A stretch of 18,584 nt of DNA from Pavlovales sp. CCMP2436. Its lineage: Eukaryota; Haptophyta; Pavlovophyceae; Pavlovales. The notes beneath the pieces are model-generated. The model had not been told where the DNA came from. It did no database searches and saw nothing but the letters and a program-made list of their open reading frames with translations. The position numbers were made by a program, and so were the translations under genes. Location of the stretch: contig MU631672.1 in the NCBI GenBank assembly GCA_026770615.1, positions 53,578 to 72,161 of the forward strand, read 5' to 3'. This document shows, piece after piece, positions 1 to 6,904 of the stretch. Numbering within the stretch: the first letter of the stretch is position 1; the number at the start of each line of letters is the position of its first letter.

Positions 1-240
1 AGGAAAGCGCACATCGCGAACACGTCGCGGAAAGCGTACATGATCGTTGGTGACAAGGAAAGCGCACATCGCGAACACACCACGGAAAGCGCACATCGCG
101 AACACGCCGCGGAAAGCGTACATGATCGTTGTTGACAAGGAAAGCGCACATCGCGATCACACCGCGGAAAGCGCACATCGCGAACACACCGCGGAAAGCG
201 CACATCGCGAACACACCGCGAACACATCGCGAACACGCCG
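1..240. repeat. Tandem repeat array, GC-rich, left flank
   Basis: Imperfect tandem copies of a unit of about 26-27 bases, built on GGAAAGCGCACATCGCGAAC followed by an ACACCGC-type end. Some copies are replaced by a longer variant containing GGAAAGCGTACATGATCGTT and then a GACAA junction, which gives a higher-order pattern. The array runs off the left edge, so its full length is unknown. The last copies shrink to CGCGAACAC units. Reading frames through it only repeat the unit and show no protein family, so I treat it as satellite-like flanking DNA rather than coding sequence. Confidence 0.85.
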
Positions 241-765
241 CGGTCGTCCGAGGTCGTCCAAGGTCGTCGAGGGGAGCAGGGGGCCGCCGCCGCCGAGTCC
301 CAGTGGTCCAGCAAGCCGTCAACGAACCGCATTTGTCGAACCCGTCCGGAGTCACTCACGCCATTTTTGCCGCCATTGATTTCAAAAGGGGGTTGGTTCG
401 AGTCCCATCTTTTTTTCAAAGACGAAAACGTGTATGGTCAAATAAGATCGTACACGGTTAAATGCACGATCGTAAATGAGCTCGGACGGCTTTTCTTGCT
501 TGATCTTTAGTGATCATATATACATATACTTCTTTTATAGAGAGTTCTAAAAAATAATCTGAGAATTACAGAGAGATGGTTTTGCAAATCAAAAAAAAAT
601 ATCGAAAACGTTTCTCCATAGTCGGACGGCTCAGATCGAAAAAAGAGCGCACCTCGAAAAATGCACTGGTAAAAACTCCTTTTAGAGAGAGCAACAATGC
701 CGTGTGCAAATCATTTTCGATCGCGTGTTTTAACCGTGAATGTTCATAATAGATCATGCTAGACT
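241..765. other. Non-coding left boundary region of the viral element
   Basis: No convincing gene. Composition changes from GC-rich flank (to about 370) to AT-rich DNA, which probably places the left edge of the viral element between about 370 and 480. It holds a match to the tRNA B-box consensus followed by a T run (395-417) and a direct 10-base repeat TCGGACGGCT at 482-491 and 622-631. A 63-codon leftward frame at 566-757 exists but has no recognisable features. The downstream end of the leftward gene at 766 lies here, so a 3' processing signal would be expected, but I could not identify one. No clear terminal inverted repeat with the right end was found. Confidence 0.5.
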
Positions 766-1272
766 CTATGGTGGCGGTGGTGCTTCACGCCGGCGCCGTA
801 CGACGATCCCAGCGAGTGTGTCGGCTACGACCTTCCTCGCCGCAGCCTCCTGACGTTGCTGTTTCCGAAGCGCAGCGGCTTTGGCTCTCTTCTCCGCAGC
901 CAACAAGAGGGCGTCGTCGATACGTTTCTGTTCGATGCTCTTCGCCTTACCGCTGTCTTTAAAGCGACTCGCGATAGTCTTGAGAGCATCCTGCTCGTGA
1001 AGCTGTCTTGCTTTTTGGATGTTGTATTCGCTAATCACGAGGTTGCGTACAGAGGCCAGACTGATAAAAGTCAAAGTGTATCTGGACGGTGGGATTTGTG
1101 CATTTGCCAGAAAACTGAGTCGGTACTGGTCACGTGTGTCCGCTACGAATTGTGTAAGGTCCTTGACTGCGAGAAGATCGACCGCGCGCAATGATGGACG
1201 TTGCAGCTCGATCCATGCCGGCGCCTGCGATTTCAGGTGTGCAATCTCATTTGCCTCAGCTATAGCGGCCAT
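766..1272 (-). CDS. Hypothetical PLV protein, basic helical C-terminus with Pro tail
   Basis: 168 residues, not recognised. The ATG at 1272 lies inside the end of the gene upstream (13-base overlap), so it is probably expressed with that gene and the packaging ATPase. The N-terminal 95 residues look globular and mixed. From about residue 95 the sequence is Ala/Lys/Arg/Glu/Gln-rich and likely forms a long helix or coiled coil. It ends in an Arg cluster and four prolines. Position beside capsid and packaging genes suggests a virion or assembly role, which is inference only. It ends in TAG, with TGA four codons later. Confidence 0.6.
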   Translation of the reverse strand: MAAIAEANEIAHLKSQAPAWIELQRPSLRAVDLLAVKDLTQFVADTRDQYRLSFLANAQIPPSRYTLTFISLASVRNLVISEYNIQKARQLHEQDALKTIASRFKDSGKAKSIEQKRIDDALLLAAEKRAKAAALRKQQRQEAAARKVVADTLAGIVVRRRREAPPPP

Positions 1273-2132
1273 CTCAGCAGCCCTCGCCTGAACCCGATGG
1301 CCTCCGGGTCTTCACCGCTCACGTACGTTGAAGGATGCGGATTTGATTGTATAATGGGAACACCGTTGATAGTCATAGCCTCCGCAACGGGTTTAGTAGA
1401 CACCGGTGCTCTTGGGTTCACTACGATCGTCGTTGCCGGTGACTTCCTGCTACCTTTGATAGGTGTTGCCGGCGATGCACTCGGACTGGCGCTTGGACCG
1501 GCACTTGGACCGGCGCTCGGACCGGCAGCAGGTTTGGTCGTGACCGGTATTCTCGGCACTGCAACCGACGATATCGCAGGCGCCATCGGATTGAAGATCT
1601 GACGGGCACCAGGGACCTGTTGGACAATGTACGTCGGAAGAGGTGCAGTGACAGACCCGGCAAGACTCAGCTGACTCGGTGCAACAAAGCCCGTTGCGTC
1701 AACCGCACGAGCACCCTCGAATGTTGTAGGTAGAACTCCGATCGATAACCTCTGCGCCAGAAACGGGGCATCGCGCAAGCTGATATAATTTTTTAGGGAG
1801 GGGTCTGACGTAATTGTTACCTCTTGCAGGCCATAGCCAGCGGATAACACTGTGAGCTCGCTTCTGAAAGGTTCTGGGGCAGATTTAGGCATTGGAACGC
1901 TGTAGTCGACCAGAATAGGATTCTTGTGCAGTGTGAGCTTCACCGATGATTTATCGAGTTGCACCCCCGTCCACATGTTATTTGATGGCCAAAGACGAAA
2001 CATTGCTCCGACGTATGGGTTTCCGTCTGGGGTCGAGTAGAATGACGAGCGTGGTCGAGGATCGGAGGACTTAATTGCGTACGGATTCATGAATTGATCG
2101 CTTTGTTTTTTGTGAATCACAAAATGCGTCAT
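1260..2132 (-). CDS. Hypothetical PLV virion-cluster protein with AGPS repeats
   Basis: 290 residues, no family recognised. The N-terminal 180 residues look folded, with alternating hydrophobic stretches. Residues about 200-230 are a low-complexity Ala/Gly/Pro/Ser linker with repeated AGPS units, encoded by a 12-base tandem repeat near 1485-1525, followed by a basic patch and a second Pro-rich stretch. The start ATG at 2132 lies 34 bases downstream of the ATPase stop, and the T-rich motif ATTTTTAAT lies 19 bases upstream of it. The linker would suit a minor virion or fibre-like protein, but nothing proves that. It could also be a scaffolding or maturation factor, since I see no separate maturation protease. 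Confidence 0.65.
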   Translation of the reverse strand: MTHFVIHKKQSDQFMNPYAIKSSDPRPRSSFYSTPDGNPYVGAMFRLWPSNNMWTGVQLDKSSVKLTLHKNPILVDYSVPMPKSAPEPFRSELTVLSAGYGLQEVTITSDPSLKNYISLRDAPFLAQRLSIGVLPTTFEGARAVDATGFVAPSQLSLAGSVTAPLPTYIVQQVPGARQIFNPMAPAISSVAVPRIPVTTKPAAGPSAGPSAGPSASPSASPATPIKGSRKSPATTIVVNPRAPVSTKPVAEAMTINGVPIIQSNPHPSTYVSGEDPEAIGFRRGLLRWPL

Positions 2133-2150
2133 GATGTGATTGTAGTTGTC

Positions 2151-2159
2151 ATTTTTAAT
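2151..2159 (-). promoter_or_regulatory. T-rich start-proximal motif, gene at 2132
   Basis: ATTTTTAAT on the plus strand, 19 bases upstream of the ATG at 2132. It matches the core of the motif shared by the leftward genes starting at 7507 and 13144. A second similar run (GATTTTTAA) lies at 2162-2170, overlapping the ATPase stop. Weaker than the two 14-base identical copies. Confidence 0.35.
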
Positions 2160-2166
2160 GCGATTT

Positions 2167-2889
2167 TTAAGTTACGACCAGTCTATAAAATTTGTTGTAG
2201 ATCTCACCAGACGCGACATCGATCCACATGAATGCGTGTGGGTCTCCACCCACCTTGAAAATATGACGGTAAATCATATCAAACTCCTCACGCGAGCGGG
2301 GAACAAGCTCTGAACGAACATTTTCTACCTCCTTCAAATTCGCTGATTTGAACAGTGCGATGTGCGAGAGCAGTTTGCGCGTGCTGAGCGGTAACGCATT
2401 AAATGTCTGCGATATTACCCACACCGAGAGTTTAAGATGACGACGATTTGCGACCACGGTTTCAAACTGCTTACGTAACGATGGATCCTTTAACGACGTC
2501 ATGTAATCGTCGATGAGCAATAGACTCTCCTTGCCTGCTCTAGCCGACATCTCGCAGCATGCAATGATCTCACTGAGAATCTCGCTATTGAACTCATGTG
2601 CGAGCGAGTGATGGCCTTTGAACGGGTTGTCCTTCATCGACTCAAACGATCCCTGAGGTACGAGTACGAACACGCGATTAAATTGATTTACGAAAATGGG
2701 AGGGTGTTGCTGGGTCAAAAACGCGGTACTTAAAGAGCTCTTCCCGCTGCGGGGTGGTCCGCAGAAAAGTATAAAGCTATGATTCTGGGGGAGCGGTCGC
2801 GGGACACCGTGGTACGGTGCGTCGCACAAAAACGTAGGCGTGTGTATTTTTATCTCGTTGACTTCCTCGACAATCTTTGGTGGACTCAT
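2167..2889 (-). CDS. Genome packaging ATPase (FtsK/HerA, A32-like)
   Basis: 240 residues, the usual length for PLV, virophage and polinton packaging ATPases. It shows a Walker A P-loop GPPRSGKS at residues 44-51, a Walker B LLLIDD at about 123-128 and a conserved VISQ sensor stretch at about 158-161. In this family the enzyme uses ATP to pump the viral genome into the preformed capsid. The ORF is intact with all catalytic motifs present, unlike the capsid and polymerase genes. The ATG at 2889 faces the minor capsid gene across a 58-base divergent region, and packaging ATPase next to capsid genes is a hallmark arrangement of these viruses. It ends in TAA. Confidence 0.9.
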   Translation of the reverse strand: MSPPKIVEEVNEIKIHTPTFLCDAPYHGVPRPLPQNHSFILFCGPPRSGKSSLSTAFLTQQHPPIFVNQFNRVFVLVPQGSFESMKDNPFKGHHSLAHEFNSEILSEIIACCEMSARAGKESLLLIDDYMTSLKDPSLRKQFETVVANRRHLKLSVWVISQTFNALPLSTRKLLSHIALFKSANLKEVENVRSELVPRSREEFDMIYRHIFKVGGDPHAFMWIDVASGEIYNKFYRLVVT

Positions 2890-2947
2890 CGTAGTTCACA
2901 GTACCGAACATAATTCTCTCGAGGTGGGTGCTATTTCTACACTCATC
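2890..2947. promoter_or_regulatory. Divergent promoter region between ATPase and minor capsid genes
   Basis: A 58-base gap between two outward-facing start codons (2889 leftward, 2948 rightward). Both genes must be expressed from this interval or from within the neighbouring gene. It is moderately AT-rich. I do not see the T-tract motif found before other leftward genes, so these late-type genes may use a different signal. Confidence 0.4.
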
Positions 2948-3484
2948 ATGACACCAAGTTACTACACGGGTATAACGTCATTTGTTACAGCATTTAATGC
3001 TGCGTGGCTTGCTGCGTTTCCACTTAGAACTGTCACGGTCTCGTATACCGCCGGTGATGTCAAATTGAAATTCACAAACTCAAGTGCAACAAATATAACT
3101 ACAGTGTACCCTTTGGAGGCTACAATGAACCAGCTCCTAGGGACCGGAAGCATCACCCCAATCACCACTTCCACAGTTGCTACATTCCTACCCTGCTTCT
3201 ACCACACGCGTGGACCCCGCGCAATACGCCTTATCGCTCCACAACTCGATCTGCACACCACTGATTCGCTGGGGAATGGAAGCTCACTAAACACATTCGC
3301 ATCAATCCCGATAAGCGTGGCGTGGGGGTCCACTCAGACCTATTTAGCTCCGTTTTCAATGCTACTCGAAACAACAAAAAAGAGCATCTCGACACTGCGT
3401 CTTCAACTGGTGACGGACAACGGAGACCCATACGACACGAGTGGACTAGACTGGGCTTGCGCACTATCAGTGTTCATTGTCTAA
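2948..3484 (+). CDS. Minor capsid (penton-like) protein, single jelly roll
   Basis: 178 residues from the ATG at 2948. The frame is open further upstream, but that part overlaps the ATPase gene on the other strand, so I reject the longer start. The sequence is rich in beta-prone Thr/Ser/Val segments. It follows the pattern I know from PLV, virophage and polinton pentons: an N-terminal YYTGITSFVTAFNAAW helix-like opening, then FTN and PLEATMNQLLG, a central IRLIAPQLDLHT strand, and a C-terminal LRLQLVTDNGDPYDTSGLDW ending. In these viruses the protein forms the pentameric vertices of the icosahedral capsid. It ends in TAA just before a run of eight A. Assignment rests on pattern and genome position, since there is no catalytic motif to check. 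Confidence 0.72.
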   Translation: MTPSYYTGITSFVTAFNAAWLAAFPLRTVTVSYTAGDVKLKFTNSSATNITTVYPLEATMNQLLGTGSITPITTSTVATFLPCFYHTRGPRAIRLIAPQLDLHTTDSLGNGSSLNTFASIPISVAWGSTQTYLAPFSMLLETTKKSISTLRLQLVTDNGDPYDTSGLDWACALSVFIV

Positions 3485-3491
3485 AAAAAAT
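3482..3491 (+). promoter_or_regulatory. A-rich motif before small virion gene
   Basis: TAAAAAAAAT overlaps the stop codon of the minor capsid gene and ends about 26 bases before the ATG at 3517. It resembles, on this strand, the T-rich motif before the leftward genes. It favours 3517 over the in-frame ATG at 3490, which would leave no room for such an element. Confidence 0.3.
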
Positions 3492-3516
3492 GTATGGGGC
3501 TGTCACCACCACCAAA

Positions 3517-3675
3517 ATGGGATTGTTCGGACGTCTATCACAGGGAGCAAAGCACATCGGGCGCACTGCCGGAGCCGGAATAGGCAGTATCGGTCGTTTC
3601 ACAAGCACGTTTCTCGCAAGTGCAGGGAAGGCAGCACAGCAAGTAGCTGACATCGGTCACCAGGCACATCGGTAA
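3517..3675 (+). CDS. Small Gly/Ala-rich basic protein, possible minor virion component
   Basis: 52 residues from the ATG at 3517, or 61 from the in-frame ATG at 3490. It starts MGLFGRLSQGAK and continues with amphipathic Gly/Ala/Arg/Lys-rich sequence, likely one or two membrane-active or DNA-binding helices. Short basic amphipathic proteins between capsid genes are common in adintoviruses and PLVs, and resemble in character the adenovirus core and lytic peptides. It lies 32 bases after the minor capsid stop in the same direction. A similar Gly/Ala-rich segment reappears downstream at 4137-4265. Function is inferred from character and place, not from homology. Confidence 0.5.
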   Translation: MGLFGRLSQGAKHIGRTAGAGIGSIGRFTSTFLASAGKAAQQVADIGHQAHR

Positions 3676-3800
3676 CTATTGTTTGTATGTATTTTGCTAG
3701 GAAAGTGAGCCTCACACTGATTCTCTGCTTTCTTAATGCCCGTCTATGACTTTATACAAAAACATAGTGAATAACACCTGTTGAACCATGCTGAGCCGCT
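3676..3800 (+). other. Short non-coding gap before the GC-rich insert
   Basis: About 125 bases, AT-leaning, with no ORF or obvious promoter. It may mark the left edge of a deletion and insertion that removed the first half of the major capsid gene. No target-site duplication was recognised. Confidence 0.4.
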
Positions 3801-4137
3801 ATGTATACCACGCTCGCTGCAGCCACCAACTTCCAGGGCGGCCACTTCGCCAAGCTCCAGCACGACCCCGTCGTCAGGGCGGTCGCGCGCTTTGCGACCG
3901 TGTATGGCTGCACCCAAGCCCAGGCGGAGAACTCAGAGATTTTCGGCTCCGTTCTGCGGCAGAACCCCGGTTCGATGCGGACCGAGGAGGCGCTTCTCCG
4001 CGCGCGCGGCTACAGTCGACGTCTATGTGGAGCTCGACTAGCCTGATGGACAGGCCGCCGTTGGTCACATCGTCGAGATGAAGACGGTCCACTACGGCCT
4101 GACGCACTACAACGCGGTTGCGCCGAAGCCATCCCGG
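3801..4137 (+). pseudogene. Foreign-looking GC-rich gene fragment inserted in the capsid cluster
   Basis: This stretch is clearly richer in GC than the viral genes on either side. One frame from the ATG at 3801 gives about 70 plausible protein residues (MYTTLAAATNFQGGHFAKLQ onward). In the CGCGCGCG run near 4000-4008 the coding sense appears to move by one base into the frame reading VDVYVELD, then an in-frame TAG at 4039-4041, then PDGQAAVG and HIVEMKTVHYGLTHYNAV. So it looks like one gene with a frameshift and a nonsense codon. I do not recognise the family. The D...EMK arrangement recalls the (D/E)xK nuclease core, but that is weak. It could be a host gene or transposon fragment. Confidence 0.45.
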
Positions 4138-4265
4138 TGTTGAAGAACATACCCATCGTTCAAGGCCTTGTAGGTGTAGGAAAATCGATGGCTAATACGG
4201 TTGGACTCGCCGGATCCATCGCGAGTGCAACTGGAGGAGTAGGTAAACTTCAAACCTACATTTGA
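4137..4265 (+). pseudogene. Gly/Ala-rich tail fragment upstream of the capsid gene
   Basis: About 42 codons with no good ATG at the front, reading from LKNIPIVQGLVGVGKS to KLQTYI and ending in TGA at 4263-4265. The next codon is the ATG of the capsid ORF, in the same frame. Its Gly/Ala/Ser/Val composition resembles the small virion protein at 3517. It is probably the surviving end of a second small virion protein whose front was replaced by the GC-rich insert. Alternatively it is unrelated sequence captured at the breakpoint. Confidence 0.35.
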
Positions 4266-4937
4266 ATGGTCTTCAAATGGTCGGCTACCCCTGTTGGGAC
4301 GTGCGCGATTGATAACTTCAAGATGTGGATCTCGTATATCCGCATCGACCCTAATGTGGAGCGGAAGATGGTGATGGATCTTGGTGGTGTCATTTCGGTT
4401 CCGTGTGTCAATTTCGTACAGACGTCGACCTCGGTTGCAGCGGGTTCCAACTATGTGAGCATGCCTATCGCTGTGCGTACGAAATCGGCCACCGCGATCT
4501 TCGTAGCCATTCGCAAAACGGCAAACTTGGGTGCTCTGGGTGTATTTAATTTGGACCGTTTCACGGGTGGAGATGTCGTCGGAAATGTTTCATACAGGTT
4601 CCGGATCGGTTCGACGATTATTCCATCCTCATACGTCACCGCGGGTGCAGAATCACGCATGAAGCTCATGAGGGCGATGGGCATGCAGCTTTCCGAGTCA
4701 ACGGCGCGCACGTGCGTATCTGCCGCCGACTATCTTTCCACGGCTTTTGTTATTGGTGTTTCCCTGCAGTGCTTCCCAATGACCGAGGCTATGGGTGACG
4801 GTCTCCTCGTGGACAGCACTATCATTCTTGAGATGAACTTGGGAACAGCCCAGACCAGTGCGATTCGTTTGGACGCCTTTGTGCAGATGGAGAAGACCCT
4901 CGTTTTCGCCAACGGCGCGATCACGTTGGACGCCTGA
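4266..4937 (+). CDS. Major capsid protein, C-terminal jelly roll only (5'-truncated)
   Basis: 223 residues. PLV, virophage and polinton major capsid proteins are double jelly rolls, usually about 450-600 residues. This ORF begins in what looks like the inter-barrel region (IDNFKMWISYIRIDPN) and runs through a complete second barrel, including the family-like FRIGSTIIPSS at about 113-122 and the C-terminal IRLDAFVQMEK strand. The whole first barrel is missing. Upstream there is only the in-frame TGA, a Gly-rich fragment and the GC-rich insert, so the N-terminal half was most likely lost by deletion or replacement. A lone second barrel should not form capsids. It ends in TGA. I rate the family assignment good and the truncation very likely. 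Confidence 0.72.
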   Translation: MVFKWSATPVGTCAIDNFKMWISYIRIDPNVERKMVMDLGGVISVPCVNFVQTSTSVAAGSNYVSMPIAVRTKSATAIFVAIRKTANLGALGVFNLDRFTGGDVVGNVSYRFRIGSTIIPSSYVTAGAESRMKLMRAMGMQLSESTARTCVSAADYLSTAFVIGVSLQCFPMTEAMGDGLLVDSTIILEMNLGTAQTSAIRLDAFVQMEKTLVFANGAITLDA

Positions 4938-4955
4938 GGAGGAGTGGACACTCAT

Positions 4956-4980
4956 AAAAACAACAACAACAACAACAAAA
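4956..4980 (+). repeat. (AAC)n microsatellite between capsid and GIY-YIG genes
   Basis: TAAAAACAACAACAAC and further AAC units in the 77-base gap before the ATG at 5015. No other signal seen in the gap, although TAAAAAC resembles the A-rich motif before the small virion gene. Confidence 0.7.
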
Positions 4981-5014
4981 TAACTGTAATTATCATCGCA
5001 CTCAAGCGAGATTG

Positions 5015-5701
5015 ATGATAGACACAGTTGAACGCCACACACAAGTAGGAAGAGCACTCTCAAACGCAAACATAAAGGGTAAACGCGTAAGTGGGATTTA
5101 CGTGATCTGGCCGGGTTGGAGTAAGGTCCCGTTTCTCAAATTTGGTCTGACTACAAATATCTACAATCGAGCGATGCATGGTTATTCTCACTATATGCCC
5201 TATTCAGCACCCGGTAAATCGTTCGATCTGGTTGGGTACCTTGTCGTTTCACCAACACTCGTGCGGACTCGCGAGACACGCGTACTCAGTATGGCGAACA
5301 AGGAAAACGGATGGGAAGCACCTTCGCATGACAAGGAATGGCGTAGATGGCTAGGAGCGTTGGATGGCGTTTACAACGCGGTTGCCAAGCTGTTGACGGA
5401 CCTTCGCACAGCCGTCGATGGCATCTGGTACGTTTTCGAGAGGGGTACGGGTAAGATAATGAAGCAAGGAGGTTCGCATGTAACACTCGACCAAACCTCG
5501 ATTTTCCCTCTCGTACCAAATGTGCTCACACGGAGTCTGTGGCGACCAAACGTGAGGCAAGTTGGTAAAGTACAGGTCACGATCGGTCGTGGGGGTGGTG
5601 CGGAGGTGAGTGGGGTCGATGGTGGTCCAACACGCCGCTTCCGAAAAGCACACACTCCTAAAGAATTATATATGGTGCCTTACACTGGGAGAAACATTTG
5701 A
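5015..5701 (+). CDS. GIY-YIG-type endonuclease-like protein
   Basis: 228 residues from the ATG at 5015. Residues 27-31 read GIYVI and residues 40-53 FLKFGLTTNIYNRA. This is the arrangement of the T5orf172/MUG113 branch of the GIY-YIG superfamily, where KFG or KIG replaces YIG and a conserved Arg follows (Arg52 here). A candidate metal-binding Glu lies in the RETRVL segment near residue 90. The domain fills the first 100 or so residues, and the C-terminal half is not recognised. GIY-YIG genes are common in PLVs and virophages, perhaps in homing, recombination or DNA processing. The ORF is intact. Its TGA overlaps the ATG of the lipase-like gene (ATGA), so the two are probably coupled. Confidence 0.7.
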   Translation: MIDTVERHTQVGRALSNANIKGKRVSGIYVIWPGWSKVPFLKFGLTTNIYNRAMHGYSHYMPYSAPGKSFDLVGYLVVSPTLVRTRETRVLSMANKENGWEAPSHDKEWRRWLGALDGVYNAVAKLLTDLRTAVDGIWYVFERGTGKIMKQGGSHVTLDQTSIFPLVPNVLTRSLWRPNVRQVGKVQVTIGRGGGAEVSGVDGGPTRRFRKAHTPKELYMVPYTGRNI

Positions 5702-6318
5702 TGACTCCGAAAGACTTTGGCGAAGTTGGTAAAATCCTAAGACGAGACTTGCCAGCATTCCTACGAGCCTCGTATGCACCACTCTAGGCAGCCGGCATGG
5801 AGATGAGTAAGTTGGGTTACTCGATTGACTTGAAACTGAGTTCGAACGAGGCTAAGGTGTTTCTTTCAGCCGCCACAGGTGCAGTCGTTTGTTTTCGTGG
5901 AAGCGTGAGTGTGTCGGATTGGGCCGAAAACCTGCAGCTCGGTGTGGGTATATTTGGCCCGAGACATCAAAGGTCCAAGGCACTCTTGGAAAAGGTGCAG
6001 GGGAAATACGGTCCGGCGCATGCAATCGGGCACTCGCTCGGAGGTCACCTTGCCGAGCATTCGGGTGCGCGTGGGCTCATACTCACCGTGGACAAGGCAG
6101 TGGGCGTTCGAGACTTGGGCGCGCAGTCAAATCCCAACGAGCTTGATTTCCGCGCAAAGGGTGATGCAGTCTCGGCACTGTCACATGGCGGTCTTCGAGA
6201 GGAGGTAGCCCCCGCTGGGAAGCCTGCGGCCGCCCCCCATCTCCTACCGGGTCCAATCCGAGCTCCAATCGGTATGGTCATCCGAGGGTTGTACGCACAT
6301 GATTACAGGCACATCTGA
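5701..6318 (+). pseudogene. Lipase-like alpha/beta hydrolase with in-frame TAG
   Basis: One frame of 205 sense codons from the ATG at 5701, broken by a TAG at 5785-5787; the next ATG is at 5797. Family signs lie on both sides. Before the stop is an N-terminal AFLRASYAPL stretch. After it come CFRGSVSVSDWAENL (near 63-77), the nucleophile elbow GHSLGG with Ser near residue 112, an Asp in KGDAVSAL near 155 and a His in AHDYRHI near 200. These fit the class 3 lipase Ser-Asp-His triad. Lipase-like genes occur in PLVs and algal giant viruses, possibly acting on host membranes. The ATG overlaps the nuclease stop. Either it is inactive, or a shortened form starts at 5797, or the TAG is read through. 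Confidence 0.72.
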
Positions 6319-6522
6319 TCGAAAAAAAGAAGTCGAACCGGTTCCATTCGAGTCAAAGTCGACGCAGCTTGGAAGGCTACTGGTGATCATTGGTGAAAAC
6401 ATCGAGGGTGCAAACATCGAAGGGTTGAACATTTCTGAAAGCTTTCGAGCATGCTTGATATCGCGCTTCTCGCACTTGTACGTTTCACAATTGAGCATTG
6501 TGGTGTAGGCTTTGAAAAAAAT
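6319..6522. other. Convergent gene junction
   Basis: The rightward capsid-side genes and the leftward replication-side genes meet here, so transcripts of both should end in or near this 204-base gap. Short frames exist on both strands (6299-6508 rightward, 6244-6498 leftward) but show no family and overlap the lipase end, so I do not call them. A short palindrome GAAAGCTTTC lies at 6438-6447. Confidence 0.4.
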
Positions 6523-6860
6523 TCAAAAAATAGCACAACACCGGTCATCATCGACATCTGTATCTTTACACTCTTCAAGGGGAAAGATCAAATCAGTATG
6601 CCGTTTTAAAAGAAGCTTGTACTGCACCTCTTTACATAAGAATCCACGTCTCCACACACTGATAAAGTTGTAATTGACGGTGAAAAATAGGTTTCGGTCA
6701 TGTGAGAACCCACCAGAAATGGTGCCGTTATTCATACTTTTCACGTTGATTAGCAGCACGTCTCCATCGGTTAACTTCATTTGGTTGATAAGCCGTGTAA
6801 TCTCATTCACCTGCTCTCGAGTATTTGCGGGTAATTGGTCGTTGCGTAGAAATTTTGCAT
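6523..6860 (-). CDS. Small protein with C-terminal CaaX-like prenylation box
   Basis: Not a recognised family. The solid part is a frame open from 6867 to 6523, with readable sequence from about NDQLPANTREQV through MKLTDGDVLLINVKSMNNG to a C-terminus ending CCAIF. CAIF fits a CaaX box for farnesyl or geranylgeranyl attachment by host enzymes, which would place the product on host membranes. The frame has no upstream ATG. A GTG lies at 6810 and an internal ATG at 6780. An ATG at 6860 sits one frame off and has the T-rich motif 21 bases upstream, suggesting a one-base loss in a short T run near 6850 that disconnected the true start. Function unknown. Confidence 0.5.
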
Positions 6861-6880
6861 TGTGTAATTAACAGCATGCA

Positions 6881-6892
6881 AGATTTTTTTTG
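6881..6892 (-). promoter_or_regulatory. T-rich start-proximal motif before the CaaX protein
   Basis: AGATTTTTTTTG on the plus strand, 21 bases upstream of the ATG at 6860. It shares AGATTTTT with the exact 14-base copies before the genes at 7507 and 13144, at nearly the same distance from the start codon. Confidence 0.4.
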
Positions 6893-6904
6893 CTAATATT
6901 ATCC

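Noticed and set aside
1..240. CRISPR-like array
   Set aside because: Repeats are directly adjacent or differ in length and have no unique spacers of constant size. The setting is eukaryotic with no cas genes.
566..757. A 63-codon leftward ORF in the left AT-rich region
   Set aside because: No family, no promoter-like motif and low-complexity AT-rich composition.
2840..2947. Longer start for the minor capsid gene
   Set aside because: The extra 36 codons overlap the ATPase coding start on the other strand. The ATG at 2948 gives the family-like N-terminus.
4451..5069. Leftward ORFs of 86 and 123 codons opposite the capsid gene
   Set aside because: They lie antisense to the capsid C-terminal barrel, show no family and have no promoter motif.
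5286..5655. Several leftward ORFs opposite the GIY-YIG gene
   Set aside because: Antisense shadows of a gene with a clear family signature.
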